Positions 1 through 9,696 of a stretch of DNA of 45,874 bases are shown here, piece after piece (within the stretch, counting starts at the first letter, position 1; each line of letters begins with the position of its first letter). The notes below the pieces were generated by a model. The model was given only the letters and a program-made list of their open reading frames with translations, did no database searches and was not told the DNA's origin. Position numbers and translations under genes: made by a program. The DNA comes from Alphaproteobacteria bacterium (lineage in GTDB: Bacteria > Pseudomonadota > Alphaproteobacteria > Sphingomonadales > Sphingomonadaceae): the NCBI GenBank assembly GCA_018970445.1, contig JAGWWF010000027.1, positions 1 to 45,874 on the forward strand, given 5' to 3'.

Positions 1-133
1 GGGCCGGTCGATCCCCCGGTGCAGCCGCGCGCGGCGGGCGGGCGCCGGGCGGGCGGGAACCGGGCGGCCGGCTGCCGGTGGGTTTGCGGGGTGGGCGCAT
101 CGTGCATCCCATGCGGCCGGCGCGGCGGATTGT

Positions 134-171
134 CAAAAAAAGAGAAGGGCCGGTGTTGCCACCGGCCCTTG
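134..171 (-). terminator. Rho-independent terminator after the first TonB-dependent receptor gene
   Basis: Read on the minus strand, an 11-bp GC-rich stem (AAGGGCCGGTG / CACCGGCCCTT, loop GCAA) spans about 145-170 and is followed by CTC and a run of T to 134. It lies 25 bases past the stop codon of the receptor gene that ends at 196, so it ends that single-gene transcript. Positions 1-133 to its left hold GC-rich sequence in which I see no supportable gene. Confidence 0.9.
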
Positions 172-195
172 CCCTTGTGCTGGCTGATCAGGCGA

Positions 196-3100
196 TCAGA
201 ACTTCACCTGCACGCCGCCATAGAAGAAGCGACCGGTGTTGGGGAAGATCGCCGAACCGGCGCCGTCACCCAGCACCAGATCAAGCGGCGGCAGCTGATC
301 GAACACATTGTCCACGCCGGCATAGACCGAGATGTCCTTGTAGACCTTGGCGGTGAAGCGCAGATCCGAATAGGTGACGGCCGGATAATATTTGAACGGC
401 ACCACGTCGGCGTTCGTCGGCGGGCGGCCCTGTTCGATGTGCTGCGCGGCATAAGTGCCGGCAACGGTCATCTTGTGCACATAGCGGAAGCTGTAGAGCA
501 GGTCGAAGCCCTTGTAGCCCAGGGTGATGTTGGCCTGGCCGTTCCATTCCGGGTTGCCCAGGGTGGTGCGTTCGCGGGTCAGGCGGCTGGGTTCGGTGAG
601 CGAGGTGAAGACATTGCGCTGGCCCAGCCACGAGATCAGCACGCGGGTGTTCAGGCGCCAGTCTTCACCGAACTTGTGGTTGTAACCCATGTCGAAATCG
701 ATCCCGCTCGTCACCTGGCGGGCATAGTTGAAGGCGCCCTGGACGAACGAGATGCCGTTGCCGGTGGTCGGGAAGTTCACCGTGTTGCCACCATGCAGCA
801 CGTTGGTCTGGCCGCGGAACGTGCCATCCGGGTTGCGGAAGATGGCGGCGCAGAAGGTGTTGTTGATGCCGCCCGGATCGTCATAGCACTGGTTGATGAC
901 GGTCTGCGCGCCCACGGTGAGGATCGCCTGGTTCAGCGAGATGCGATACCAGTCCAGCGTGGCGGTGAAGCCCGGCAGGAAGGACGGGGTGAACACCGCG
1001 CCCAGGGTGATCGAATCCGATTTTTCGGCGAACAGGCCGGGGTTGCCGCCCGACACGCCGGAAATGCCCGACGCGGTGCGGTTGGTGAAGGGTTCGGTGG
1101 TGCCGGCAAAGGTCTGGGTGGTGGGCACACCGCCCGCGCGGCAGTTCGCAACGCGGTTGGGGTTGTTGTTGATGTTCTGCTGGCCGCACGGATCGGCCAG
1201 ACCGTTGAGGAAGGTCTGCGACTGGGCCGAGAACAGATCGCCCTGGGTGGGCGAACGGATGGCGCGGCCATAGTTGGCGCGGATGCGCAGATCGCTGATC
1301 GGCTGCCACACGCCGCCCACGTTGTAGGAGGCGACGGTGCCGGTGTTGCCGCTGTTGTAGTTGGAAACACGGCTGGCGGCTTCGATGGTCAGCTCCTTGA
1401 AGAACGGCATGTCCTTCAGCAGCGGGATGCGGATTTCGCCAAAGGCTTCCCACACGTCCAGCTTGGGCGGATTGAAGATGGCGATGGCGTTCAGGAAGGT
1501 CTGGCCGCCACGGGTGACATCGTCAAACGCCGAATAGCTGCGCTCCTGACGCCATTCGCCGCCGACCGAGAAGCCGACCGGGCCGCCGGGCAGTTCGAAC
1601 AGCTTGCCCAGATCGCCGCTGACGTTGGCGATGACGTTCATCTGTTCCGCCCACTGCTTGCGGCTGGAGACATGCTCGATATAGGCCAGCGCCGCTGCCG
1701 ACGGTGCACCCAGGCCGAACAGGTTGAGCGGACGGCAGGCCGGATCGTCGTTGGCGGTGGTGCTGTCGGTGTTGATGGCGCAGACGATCGGGCTGCTGGC
1801 GTTGAGCGGATCCTGGCGCACCGCGTTCACCGCGTTGGTGAAGCGGGCCGAATGCACGTTGCCGCGCGTCTGGTAGAAGGTTTCGGTGCGGCCATAGTTG
1901 GCCGCCACGTTGTAGGACCAGGTGTCCATGAAGTTGCCCTGGGCGCCGACCACGGCGCGGAACAGTTCACGGCTGTGGTTTTCACCGCGGCCACCGAAAT
2001 CGATGTTGAACCGCTGCGTGGTGAAACCGGTGGCACCGGGCGCCAGGCTGGTGATCAGCAGATCGCGGGCCTGGGTGGTGAGGAACGGGTTGTTGATCGA
2101 GAAGGTGGGGTTCAGCGCGCCCGACGAGAAGGTGGGCTGGCCCTCCTGCAGCGATTCGGTGCGCACCCACTTGGCCTCGAAATAGGGCCGGAACGCATCA
2201 GACACATCATAATGGCCGATCAGATTGGCGGCATAGCGGGTGTTGCCGATCTGCATCACGCCGGTTTCCCGCAGGGTGGAACCCAGGCCACCGATGCCGT
2301 TGCCCGAACCGGTGCCACGGAAATCGCGTTCCACCACGTTGCGCACCAGATTGCCGCCGGGCTGGAACACGAAGACATTGCCGAATTGCGACGGGGTGAC
2401 GATATCGGCGTTGAACACGCCGGAACAGTTCAGCGTGGCGCGCGGCCCGGGGGCGACGCCCTGGCAGGTGGAGGTGTAGGCACCGCCGGTGGAAATGCCG
2501 ATATTCTTGATGCCGCGGGTGAACTGGCTGTCGAAGATGCCATCGCCCGCCGCCGGTTCGGCCGTGCCGCGGCCATCGGGCCCCAGCGGGCCGGTGCGCG
2601 ACGTGTCCTGCTGCAGCTGGAAGACGTCACGGCCGGTGATGGCACCGGTTTCCGGGCGATCGGCGAAGAACAGCGGATCGCTCTTGTTGTATTCCAGCGA
2701 CAGGGCGATGTTGCCGCGGCCTTCGGCGAAATTGGTGCCGGCGGTGAGGGTGGCGAGATACTGGTTGCTGTCCCCGCGCGACGAGGTGCCGGCCTGGACG
2801 CGGCCCATCAGGCCCTGGAAATCCCGCTTCAGCACGAAGTTGACGACACCGGCCACGGCGTCGGAACCATAGACCGACGAGTTGCCGCCGGTCACGATGT
2901 CCACCCGCTCGATCAGATCGACCGGGATGGTCGACACGTCGACGGTGGCCGCGCCGGGCTGCGAGGTGACATGGCGCAGGCCGTTCTGCAGCACCAGCGT
3001 GCGGGCGGTGCCCTGGCCACGCAGATCGAGGATGGACAGACCGGCGGTGCCGATGAAGCGGCCGCTGTTCTGGCTGGTGAAGGTGGGGCGGAACTGCGGC

Positions 3101-3354
3101 AGCAGCGCGATGCGGTCACCCACGTTGACCTGGCCGTTCTGCAACAGCTCGGCCGCGCTGAGCGAGGTGATCGGCACGGTGGCATCGATGTTCTGGCGCG
3201 CGATGCGTGAACCGGTCACGATCATCATTTCGGCGGCGGCTTCTTCGGCGGCGCCATCGGCGGCAGCGGTCTTGGTGACTTGATCTTCAGCGGCGAATGC
3301 CGGCGACGCGAGCAGCGCCAGGGCGGATGCCCCGGCCAGGATGGTTGAACGCAT
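196..3354 (-). CDS. TonB-dependent outer-membrane receptor
   Basis: A 1052-residue outer-membrane active transporter that should take up a substrate using TonB/ExbBD energy. The chosen start gives a signal peptide (MRSTILAGASALALL..., cleavage near residue 22, SPAFAA). The plug begins after MMIVTGSRI and carries the usual plug motifs near residues 90-190, including SVYGSDAVAGVVNFV. The chain ends GGVQVKF, with the terminal Phe expected of outer-membrane beta-barrels. An in-frame ATG exists upstream at 3585, but it would bury the signal peptide behind 77 residues, so 3354 is preferred. The gene stands alone: it has its own terminator and faces away from tRNA-Leu. Nothing next to it reveals the substrate. 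The N-terminal pattern and length match the large sphingomonad receptors often tied to glycan or aromatic-ester uptake; that is family knowledge only. Confidence 0.93.
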   Translation of the reverse strand: MRSTILAGASALALLASPAFAAEDQVTKTAAADGAAEEAAAEMMIVTGSRIARQNIDATVPITSLSAAELLQNGQVNVGDRIALLPQFRPTFTSQNSGRFIGTAGLSILDLRGQGTARTLVLQNGLRHVTSQPGAATVDVSTIPVDLIERVDIVTGGNSSVYGSDAVAGVVNFVLKRDFQGLMGRVQAGTSSRGDSNQYLATLTAGTNFAEGRGNIALSLEYNKSDPLFFADRPETGAITGRDVFQLQQDTSRTGPLGPDGRGTAEPAAGDGIFDSQFTRGIKNIGISTGGAYTSTCQGVAPGPRATLNCSGVFNADIVTPSQFGNVFVFQPGGNLVRNVVERDFRGTGSGNGIGGLGSTLRETGVMQIGNTRYAANLIGHYDVSDAFRPYFEAKWVRTESLQEGQPTFSSGALNPTFSINNPFLTTQARDLLITSLAPGATGFTTQRFNIDFGGRGENHSRELFRAVVGAQGNFMDTWSYNVAANYGRTETFYQTRGNVHSARFTNAVNAVRQDPLNASSPIVCAINTDSTTANDDPACRPLNLFGLGAPSAAALAYIEHVSSRKQWAEQMNVIANVSGDLGKLFELPGGPVGFSVGGEWRQERSYSAFDDVTRGGQTFLNAIAIFNPPKLDVWEAFGEIRIPLLKDMPFFKELTIEAASRVSNYNSGNTGTVASYNVGGVWQPISDLRIRANYGRAIRSPTQGDLFSAQSQTFLNGLADPCGQQNINNNPNRVANCRAGGVPTTQTFAGTTEPFTNRTASGISGVSGGNPGLFAEKSDSITLGAVFTPSFLPGFTATLDWYRISLNQAILTVGAQTVINQCYDDPGGINNTFCAAIFRNPDGTFRGQTNVLHGGNTVNFPTTGNGISFVQGAFNYARQVTSGIDFDMGYNHKFGEDWRLNTRVLISWLGQRNVFTSLTEPSRLTRERTTLGNPEWNGQANITLGYKGFDLLYSFRYVHKMTVAGTYAAQHIEQGRPPTNADVVPFKYYPAVTYSDLRFTAKVYKDISVYAGVDNVFDQLPPLDLVLGDGAGSAIFPNTGRFFYGGVQVKF

Positions 3355-3533
3355 GAGAGCCCCCTCAATTGCGGTTGTGCGCCTTCCTTGACCAATATGT
3401 GACAGGAGGGAAAGGGGCAGAATGGCTGCCACGACGCAGCTGCGACAATGCGGCTGCCCAGTGTTGCGCAAATGCATCAGCCTGTGCGTGCCCCATTGCC
3501 CGCCGCCCCGGCCTGCGCTAAGCGCCCGCCACT

Positions 3534-3618
3534 GCCCCTGTGGTGAAATTGGTAGACGCGTCCGACTCAAAATCGGATGGAGCAATCCGTGCTGGTTCGA
3601 GTCCGGCCAGGGGCACCA
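3534..3618 (+). tRNA. tRNA-Leu (anticodon CAA)
   Basis: An 85-nt cloverleaf. The acceptor stem GCCCCTG pairs with CAGGGGC, followed by A and an encoded CCA. The anticodon stem TCCGA/TCGGA encloses loop CTCAAAA, giving anticodon CAA. A long variable arm, typical of tRNA-Leu, and the T-arm GGTTCGAGTCC are present. It is divergent from the receptor gene at 196-3354. Confidence 0.97.
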
Positions 3619-3634
3619 TTATTGCAGGCGCGAT

Positions 3635-3694
3635 GCCGCCCACCAACCCAACCCGCCCTTGTTTGCGGGTTGCCGCCCACCAACCCAATCCGCC
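3635..3694. repeat. Short direct repeat and hairpin downstream of tRNA-Leu
   Basis: Two 24-bp copies beginning TGCCGCCCACCAACCCAA lie at 3635-3658 and 3671-3694 and differ at one base. Between and partly over them is a 7-bp hairpin (AACCCGC / GCGGGTT, about 3650-3671). The hairpin has no T-run, so it may or may not end the tRNA transcript. The rest of 3619-3750 shows nothing else. Confidence 0.6.
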
Positions 3695-3750
3695 GGATCA
3701 ACTTCCACCGGCCCCGTGCGATGCCGTGACCGAACGCAGCCTGGCCGGGA

Positions 3751-5001
3751 TCAATCGATCGAACAGGGCTGTTCCGGCGTTGCGATGCGCGTGCAACGTT
3801 CGATCACCTGCGCCGGTGACGGCTTTGCGCCGGTTTCCACCCAGCGTGTCAATGCCTCGATGGCGGCGGTATATTCCGCATCGGACAGCCGGCTGTGCGT
3901 TCCCCTGGCCGCAAACAGGCTGAGCAGCAGCGGCGCATTGCCAGCGCCGGCCACCATTTCGGCATAGCGGCGGCTGGCGTCGGGCGAGACGGTCTGATCG
4001 GCCCTGGAATGCAGGGTGATGGTGGGAAGCACGATCCGCCCGGTCAGATCGGCGTCAAAGGAAAGCAGCGCGCGGCCTTGCGGATCGGCGGCGAAGCGCG
4101 GCACCCCGGCGTTGAGGGCGGCATCATCGGCTGAACCGGAATAGCGCCGCGTGCTGTTGTCGAAGGGATTGCGGCCGGACAGCCGCACCATGACAAGATC
4201 GCGGAACGTGAAGGTGGCAAAGGCCAGATGCGGCACGAGCTGGCTTTCGGCCACGCCCGTCACGGCCACGATGTCCCGCAGCCGTTGCGCCTGCGCCGGC
4301 GTGCGCGCTGCGGCCGGCAGCTCGGCGCCGGTGCAGTCGTTCACGCGCTGGCGAAGCTGGGCGCGGGTGAGCCGGGCACCCAGTGGCAGGCCCTGCCAGA
4401 CGGGATAGGCCGCCTCGTCCGCGGCCGGATGGTTGCGGCAATAATATTGATAGACGGCCCGCAGATCGGCCCGGAACTGATAGGCCTGGCTGCCGCCGCT
4501 GAGTACCCCGGCGGTGAGCAGCACGCCATCATAGAGCGCGCGGTTTTCCACATCCAGCGCCCCCGATTCGGCCAGCCGTGCCGCCACGTTGCCGCCCCAC
4601 GACTGGCCATGCAGGATGGTGAGCCGCGGGCGGCCGAAGCTGGCCCAGTACAGCGCGCGCGAGCGATCGACGTCGGCCGCTGCCATGCGCACGCCATAGC
4701 CGCCCCGGCGGTAGCTGGAACCGACCCAGCCATAGCCCGCCCGCACGAACGCGGCGAAGCGGTCCAGATCCTCGTCGTTGTCACCGGCGGCGGGCGGATC
4801 GAGGCGCGGGCCGCCATGGGCATGCACGATGAGGATGCCATTGGCATTGCGCGGCCTGGCGGCCAGCACCAGGGCACCGGCCTCGTCGCGCATCTCGCTG
4901 CAGATGACATTGGGCCCCACCGCCGCCGGGCATGGGCGCTCCACCCATGCCCGGGGCGGTTCGACGGCGGCCGCCGCGGCGAGGGCCAGCAAGGCCAGCA
5001 T
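3751..5001 (-). CDS. Secreted alpha/beta hydrolase, coupled to the TonB receptor
   Basis: A 416-residue hydrolase of unknown substrate, probably periplasmic. Residues 1-13 form a short hydrophobic leader (MLALLALAAAAAV). Oxyanion-type HAHGG lies at 60-64. The nucleophile elbow GQSWGG puts the catalytic Ser at 134. Asp335 (SRADQT) and His369 (GTHS) complete a likely triad. Several Cys residues (24, 34, 188, 223, 403, 413) fit disulfides in an exported protein. Its ATG overlaps the stop of the upstream receptor gene by one base (TGATG), so translation is coupled and the two products should act on the same substrate. With dctA first in the same unit, an ester or polymer that releases a dicarboxylate is a reasonable guess, but the sequence does not prove it. 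Confidence 0.85.
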   Translation of the reverse strand: MLALLALAAAAAVEPPRAWVERPCPAAVGPNVICSEMRDEAGALVLAARPRNANGILIVHAHGGPRLDPPAAGDNDEDLDRFAAFVRAGYGWVGSSYRRGGYGVRMAAADVDRSRALYWASFGRPRLTILHGQSWGGNVAARLAESGALDVENRALYDGVLLTAGVLSGGSQAYQFRADLRAVYQYYCRNHPAADEAAYPVWQGLPLGARLTRAQLRQRVNDCTGAELPAAARTPAQAQRLRDIVAVTGVAESQLVPHLAFATFTFRDLVMVRLSGRNPFDNSTRRYSGSADDAALNAGVPRFAADPQGRALLSFDADLTGRIVLPTITLHSRADQTVSPDASRRYAEMVAGAGNAPLLLSLFAARGTHSRLSDAEYTAAIEALTRWVETGAKPSPAQVIERCTRIATPEQPCSID

Positions 5002-8000
5002 CAGAACGCCTTCATCATGGAGGCATACCAGTAGCGCGGAATCGGATTGTAAAGGAAGCCGTTGAAGCCTTCCGATGTCAGCGGCGGCGCCTCGTTGGTG
5101 ATGTTGCGGACACCGACGCGGAACCGGAAGCCATCGCGCTTGTCGCCAAAGCGATACTGGGCATAGGTGTTGGCGGTCAGCTGATCCTTGATCACCCAGG
5201 GGTTGCCCTGCGGATCGACAAAGCCGGTTTCCAGGGCCCGGCCGGTGTAGCGCGCCGCGGCACCCAGCTGGAAGCGGCCCAGCGTCCAGGTCAGGGTGGC
5301 CAGACCCCGCCATTTCGGCCGGCCGTTGGCTTCCAGCAGATTGGCGGTTTCGGGCAAGGGTGTGGCGATGTTGATCTGGCCGGCCGCGCGTGCCGCCACC
5401 AGCGCATCGACGGCGTCGCCCGGATCGCGGCTGAATTCCAGCATGCGGGTGGCGTTCACGGCCAGTTCGAAGCTGCCGATGGCCGTGTCGGGCAATGTCC
5501 AATAGGCCCCGAAATCGAGGCCCCGCACGGTTTGCGGACGCAGGTTGCGGAACTGGTCGAGGACCTGCAGCACGGTGCCCGCCGGGGCAAGGCCGGTGCC
5601 GGCAAAGAAGGCGACATCATCCGCCGTGGGCGTGGCGCGGACAACTGCCGGATTGGACGAACCCTGCAGCCGCAGCAGATAATCCTGGGCGAGCGCGATC
5701 TCGTTGCCGAGCACGCCGACGAGGCCCCGCTGGTCGATCCGCCAGTAATCGACGGTGAACGACAGCTGGCCCAGCGCCGACGGCAGGAACTTGGGCTCAA
5801 GCACGACCCCAAGGGTGAGGTTGCGGCTGGTTTCCGGTTCCAGAGCGGGGTTGCCGGCCACCACGCGCGAGAAGTTGGGGTTGTTGCCGCAGCGCGTGAA
5901 ATCGGTGATGCGCCGCGCCCGCAGATCGGCCTCGCAGCGGATATAATCCTGGGCAAGCGCGTTGCGGGCATATTGCAGGGCGTTGGTCTGCTCCAGATTG
6001 GGCGCGCGGAAGCCTTCCGAATAGGAACCACGCAGCTTGAGGCCATCGAACATCACCCAGGCCGCGGCAATCTTGGGACGCGCGATGCTGCCGAAATCGG
6101 AATAATGCTCGAAACGGCCGGCGATCTGCAGGTCGATCGACTGGATCAGCGGCACGTTCATGTCGGGCGAGATGACCGGCACCGCAAATTCGGCAAAGGC
6201 GGCGGCAATGGTGCGCCCGCCACCCGTGTCGGGGTTGGGGCTGACCGCCGCCGCGTCCGACAGGGTGACTTCGCCCGTCACGGCGTCGATGAACGGGGCG
6301 CTGCCGTCCACCGCTGAATCGCGATCGTCGAACTGGGTTTCCCGACGCACTTCAACGCCCAGCGCCAGGCCGACCGGGCCGGCGGGCAGCGCAAACAGCC
6401 GGGCGTTGGAGGCGCGAAAATCGCCCATGGCCAGCGTGGTCTTGGAGAAGCGGCGCAGCGTGAACATGATGGAATCGATGGCCTGCTGGCTGCTGGGCGT
6501 GCAGTCGCCAAAGCCCAGATCGGCAACGCAGCCGCCGTTGAACGGGTTGTAGGCGGCGGGCGTCTGCTGGGCGAGCGAGCGCTGGAGCAGGGAGCTCTTC
6601 ACGGCCGACGAGCGGTCTAGCGAGGTGGCCTGCGAATAGACCAAGGCGCTGTCCCACTTGAAACCCAGCGTCTCGCCGCGCAGGCCGATCAGCAGCCGGG
6701 CCTGCGTGCTCTGGACGTTGACCGTTTGCGGACCGGTATCGGCAAAGCGATAATTGTTCATCCGCACCGGCAAGCCGGTCGCCGGCACGTTGGTCAGGCC
6801 TGCAATGCGATTGGGGTTGGCCTGCCCGTTGGGAAATTCGACCGGCCCGAAGGGATTCCAGTAGCTGCCAGCCGGAATCCAGATCGGGTTGAGGTTGATG
6901 ACGGCGGGCTGGATGCGATCCGTATCGGCATAATACATGCCGATTTCCGTGAAGAGTTCCAGATTGTCGGACACTTCCTGCCGGCCGTTCAGGAAGAAAT
7001 TGTACCGGGAAACCTGCGGCAGCACGGTGGTGCCGCGCGCGGTGTCATAGCGCAGGTCGCGGAACACGCCGGTGGTTGGCAGGGTGGTGTTGACCAGGCA
7101 GATGTCCTGCGGCTGGTTCGGCAGCTGGGCCGCGCAGCTGCCGAAGCTGACGGGGCGAATGTGGAACGAGCCGGCGGCCGTGGTCAGCGCCCGCGTGCCC
7201 TGCCGGATGGTGCCATTGGTGGTGGGCGTGTTCAGTGCCGGCCACACACCACGGGTGTTGCGCGTGTCGGCACCGGTGACGCCTTCGAACGGCGTGCCCA
7301 CGAAATAACGGCGCTGATCGGCCGTGGCGGTGTAGTCCTGATCCTCGGCGCGCAGCGCGGTGCGCTGGGTGAATTCGAAGCTGGCCGTGACGCTGCCCGA
7401 TTTCCAGCGCGTGCCGGCCAGCAGGTTCGACTGGAATTCGCGCAGGTGGGTGCCTTCGCCGCCGCCATATTGCACGCTGGCCCGCACACCATCGTAATTG
7501 TCCCGCAGCACGGTGTTGACCACGCCGGCCACCGCATCGGAGCCATAGATGGCCGCAGCGCCATCAAGCAGCACTTCCAGGCGCTGGAGGCTGGTGATCG
7601 GCAGGGCGTTCGAATTGTAGCTGAGCACCGGCACGGTTCCGGTGTCCGACAGGCCCTGGCTGGCCGCGTTGGTCACCACGCGGCGGCCGTTGACCAGCAC
7701 CAATGTGCTGCCAACCCCAAGCCCGCGCAGATCGATCGAGCCCACGTCGCCGCGTGCGGCATTGCTGGTCTGTGCGTTGTTGGACGGATTGAAGGAGACA
7801 TCGCCCATCTGCGGGATCGAACGGATCAGTTCATCGCCGGACACGGCACCCGTTGCATCGATCTTGTTGGTATCGAGAACGATGACGGGCAGCGCCCCGG
7901 TGGCCTTGGCGCCCCTGATGAGCGTTCCGACAACCACGATCTCGTTGGCTGCCTGCTGTTCCGCCATGTCGATCAGGCCGGATTGCGCCGGCTGGCTGCT

Positions 8001-8114
8001 CTGGTCTGCAGCGCTGACCGCCCCGGCAGCGGGTTGCTGGGCCGCTTGCGCCAGGGCGCCGGTGGCGGCGCTGGCCAGCAGCAATCCCGCAAGGTGATGG
8101 CGGATGTGAGTCAT
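5001..8114 (-). CDS. TonB-dependent outer-membrane receptor in the dctA unit
   Basis: A 1037-residue TonB-dependent transporter. It has a signal peptide (about residues 1-22, ending TGALA), a Gln/Ala/Ser-rich linker to about residue 57, then EIVVVGTLIRG opening the plug, and the conserved IYGSDAVAGVVNTVLRD segment near residue 190. The barrel ends in Phe (ASMMKAF). The start has a good Shine-Dalgarno site (CAGGGAG, about eight bases upstream). It lies 21 bases after the dctA stop on the same strand and overlaps the following hydrolase by TGATG. dctA, this receptor and the hydrolase therefore form one unit covering outer-membrane entry, hydrolysis and inner-membrane dicarboxylate uptake. Confidence 0.93.
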   Translation of the reverse strand: MTHIRHHLAGLLLASAATGALAQAAQQPAAGAVSAADQSSQPAQSGLIDMAEQQAANEIVVVGTLIRGAKATGALPVIVLDTNKIDATGAVSGDELIRSIPQMGDVSFNPSNNAQTSNAARGDVGSIDLRGLGVGSTLVLVNGRRVVTNAASQGLSDTGTVPVLSYNSNALPITSLQRLEVLLDGAAAIYGSDAVAGVVNTVLRDNYDGVRASVQYGGGEGTHLREFQSNLLAGTRWKSGSVTASFEFTQRTALRAEDQDYTATADQRRYFVGTPFEGVTGADTRNTRGVWPALNTPTTNGTIRQGTRALTTAAGSFHIRPVSFGSCAAQLPNQPQDICLVNTTLPTTGVFRDLRYDTARGTTVLPQVSRYNFFLNGRQEVSDNLELFTEIGMYYADTDRIQPAVINLNPIWIPAGSYWNPFGPVEFPNGQANPNRIAGLTNVPATGLPVRMNNYRFADTGPQTVNVQSTQARLLIGLRGETLGFKWDSALVYSQATSLDRSSAVKSSLLQRSLAQQTPAAYNPFNGGCVADLGFGDCTPSSQQAIDSIMFTLRRFSKTTLAMGDFRASNARLFALPAGPVGLALGVEVRRETQFDDRDSAVDGSAPFIDAVTGEVTLSDAAAVSPNPDTGGGRTIAAAFAEFAVPVISPDMNVPLIQSIDLQIAGRFEHYSDFGSIARPKIAAAWVMFDGLKLRGSYSEGFRAPNLEQTNALQYARNALAQDYIRCEADLRARRITDFTRCGNNPNFSRVVAGNPALEPETSRNLTLGVVLEPKFLPSALGQLSFTVDYWRIDQRGLVGVLGNEIALAQDYLLRLQGSSNPAVVRATPTADDVAFFAGTGLAPAGTVLQVLDQFRNLRPQTVRGLDFGAYWTLPDTAIGSFELAVNATRMLEFSRDPGDAVDALVAARAAGQINIATPLPETANLLEANGRPKWRGLATLTWTLGRFQLGAAARYTGRALETGFVDPQGNPWVIKDQLTANTYAQYRFGDKRDGFRFRVGVRNITNEAPPLTSEGFNGFLYNPIPRYWYASMMKAF

Positions 8115-8135
8115 GACGGTTCTCCCTGTTTGCTG

Positions 8136-9512
8136 TTATGCTTTTGCTGTTCCGGTTTCGGCGGTGCTCGCGGCCACGGTGGCGGGGCCGGCATCGTCAG
8201 GCAGGGCTGCGGCCTCTGCCGGCACCACGCCGCCCAGCACGGCGGCCAGGCGTTGGCGGTCAAGCGCCTGTTCCCAGCCGGACACGACGATGGTGGCGAC
8301 GGCATTGCCGATGAAGTTCGTCAGCGCCCGGCATTCCGACATGAAGCGGTCCACGCCAAGGATCAGGGCCATGCCGGCGACCGGCAAGGACGGCACGATC
8401 GACAGGGTCGCGGCCAGGGTGATGAACCCGGCGCCGGTCACTCCGGCGGCACCCTTGGAGCTGATCATGGCCACCAGCAGCAGCGCCAGCTGTTCCGACA
8501 GGCTGAGTTCGATGCCGAGCGCCTGGGCAATGAACAGCGCGGCCAGCGTCATGTAGATGTTGGTGCCATCAAGATTGAAGGAATAGCCGGTGGGCACCAC
8601 AAGGCCCACGACGCTGCGGGCACAGCCGGCCTGTTCCATCCGGTTCATCAGCGCCGGCAACGCCGCCTCAGAACTGGACGTCCCGATCACCAGCAGCAGT
8701 TCCGCCCGCAGATAGACCAGCAGGGCAAACAGCGAAAAGCCGGCCATGCGGGCAATCAGCCCAAGCACGATGATCACGAACAGGGCCGATGTGAGATAGA
8801 AGGTGGCCACCAGCGCGCCGAGCGACAGCAGTGTTGCCAGCCCGAACTTGCCGATGGTGAAGGCCATGGCGCCAAAGGCACCGACCGGCGCGGCCTTCAT
8901 CACGATCGCGACCAGCCGGAAGACGATGCGTTCCAGATCATTGAGCGCGGCAGTGACCCGCGCGCCGGCATCCCCCGCGGTCGCCAGCGCCAGGCCGGTC
9001 AACACGGCGGCGAACAGGACCTGCAGGATCGAACCGCTGGTCAGCGCCGAAACCAGCGTGGTGGGCACGATGTCGAGCAGGAAGCCGGAAATGGTCGCAT
9101 CATGGGCCTTGGCCACGAACCCCTGCACGGCCTGCGCATCAAGCGACCGGGGATCGATGTTCATCCCGGCGCCGGGCTGGACGACATTGCCGACGACCAG
9201 GCCCACGACCAGTGCAAAGGTGGATACGACAAGGAAATAGCCGAACGCCTTCAAGCCGACGCGTCCCACCGATCCGATCGATTGCATGCCCGCAATGCCG
9301 GTGGCGATGGTGAGGAAGATCACCGGCGCGATGACCATCTTGACCAGCTTGACGAACCCGTCTCCCAGCGGCTGCAGCGTGACGCCGACATCTGGCCAGG
9401 CCACGCCGACCATGATGCCCAGCACGATCCCCACCAGCACCTGGACATAGGCATTGCCCAGCCAGCGCATGGCGCGGCCACCAGCCAAGCTGTTCGTTGA
9501 GACTCCTGCCAC
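8136..9512 (-). CDS. dctA: C4-dicarboxylate:cation symporter (DAACS family, DctA-like)
   Basis: A 458-residue inner-membrane carrier that should co-transport dicarboxylates such as succinate, malate or fumarate with cations. Family signatures are clear: the serine-rich re-entrant loop [10 protein letters not shown], the [18 protein letters not shown] segment (the XNXXNXXNX-like cation/substrate site region), and the second hairpin with [14 protein letters not shown] followed by [19 protein letters not shown]. About eight membrane segments are visible. The GTG start at 9512 has GCGGGGGA about nine bases upstream; an ATG at 9470 ([10 protein letters not shown]) is the alternative. It is the first gene of dctA - receptor - hydrolase and is divergent from dctB, the arrangement expected for DctBD control. 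Confidence 0.92.
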   Translation of the reverse strand: MAGVSTNSLAGGRAMRWLGNAYVQVLVGIVLGIMVGVAWPDVGVTLQPLGDGFVKLVKMVIAPVIFLTIATGIAGMQSIGSVGRVGLKAFGYFLVVSTFALVVGLVVGNVVQPGAGMNIDPRSLDAQAVQGFVAKAHDATISGFLLDIVPTTLVSALTSGSILQVLFAAVLTGLALATAGDAGARVTAALNDLERIVFRLVAIVMKAAPVGAFGAMAFTIGKFGLATLLSLGALVATFYLTSALFVIIVLGLIARMAGFSLFALLVYLRAELLLVIGTSSSEAALPALMNRMEQAGCARSVVGLVVPTGYSFNLDGTNIYMTLAALFIAQALGIELSLSEQLALLLVAMISSKGAAGVTGAGFITLAATLSIVPSLPVAGMALILGVDRFMSECRALTNFIGNAVATIVVSGWEQALDRQRLAAVLGGVVPAEAAALPDDAGPATVAASTAETGTAKA

Positions 9513-9646
9513 TGTTCACATCCCCCGCCGCGATCCGGCCATTGATGTTCAATAGAAAGAGTCGGGCGGCCGGGACAATGTCGCTGCGAGCGAAGGGCAA
9601 ATTGTTGAAATTGAACATGTTCGCGTGCGTTCCTGCGTTTTCTCTT

Positions 9647-9680
9647 GTCCAAGTGTGTGGAAAACCGCACATGATGGACA
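9647..9680. promoter_or_regulatory. Imperfect palindrome between dctA and dctB, candidate DctD site
   Basis: An 18-bp near-palindrome, TGTGTGGAAAACCGCACA, lies at 9654-9671 with one mismatch between its arms. An outer pair TGTCCA/TGGACA extends it to 9647-9680. It sits in the divergent dctA/dctB intergenic region, upstream of both genes. Enhancer sites of DctD-class regulators are similar GC-armed dyads around an AT centre. I found no convincing -24/-12 sigma-54 promoter before dctA; the best GG-N10-GC match lacks the TTGC element. Confidence 0.55.
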
Positions 9681-9696
9681 GGGGGTGCGCCCGCAC

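Noticed and set aside
19-3210. A 1063-residue open frame on the plus strand opposite the first receptor
   Set aside because: It lacks a family pattern, has Arg/Gly/Ala-rich composition typical of antisense frames in GC-rich DNA, and the minus strand encodes an unmistakable receptor. The same holds for long antisense frames at 6726-9500, 16560-18836, 39827-41305 and 42940-44330.
3635-3694. Attachment-site duplication next to tRNA-Leu
   Set aside because: The direct repeat does not copy the tRNA 3' end and no integrase or phage gene lies in the window.
9513-9560. Possible sigma-54 promoter before dctA (TGGCCGGATCGCGGC on the minus strand)
   Set aside because: The GG-N10-GC spacing fits, but the -12 element is CGGC instead of TTGC and such matches are common in GC-rich DNA. 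The partner regulator also lacks GAFTGA.
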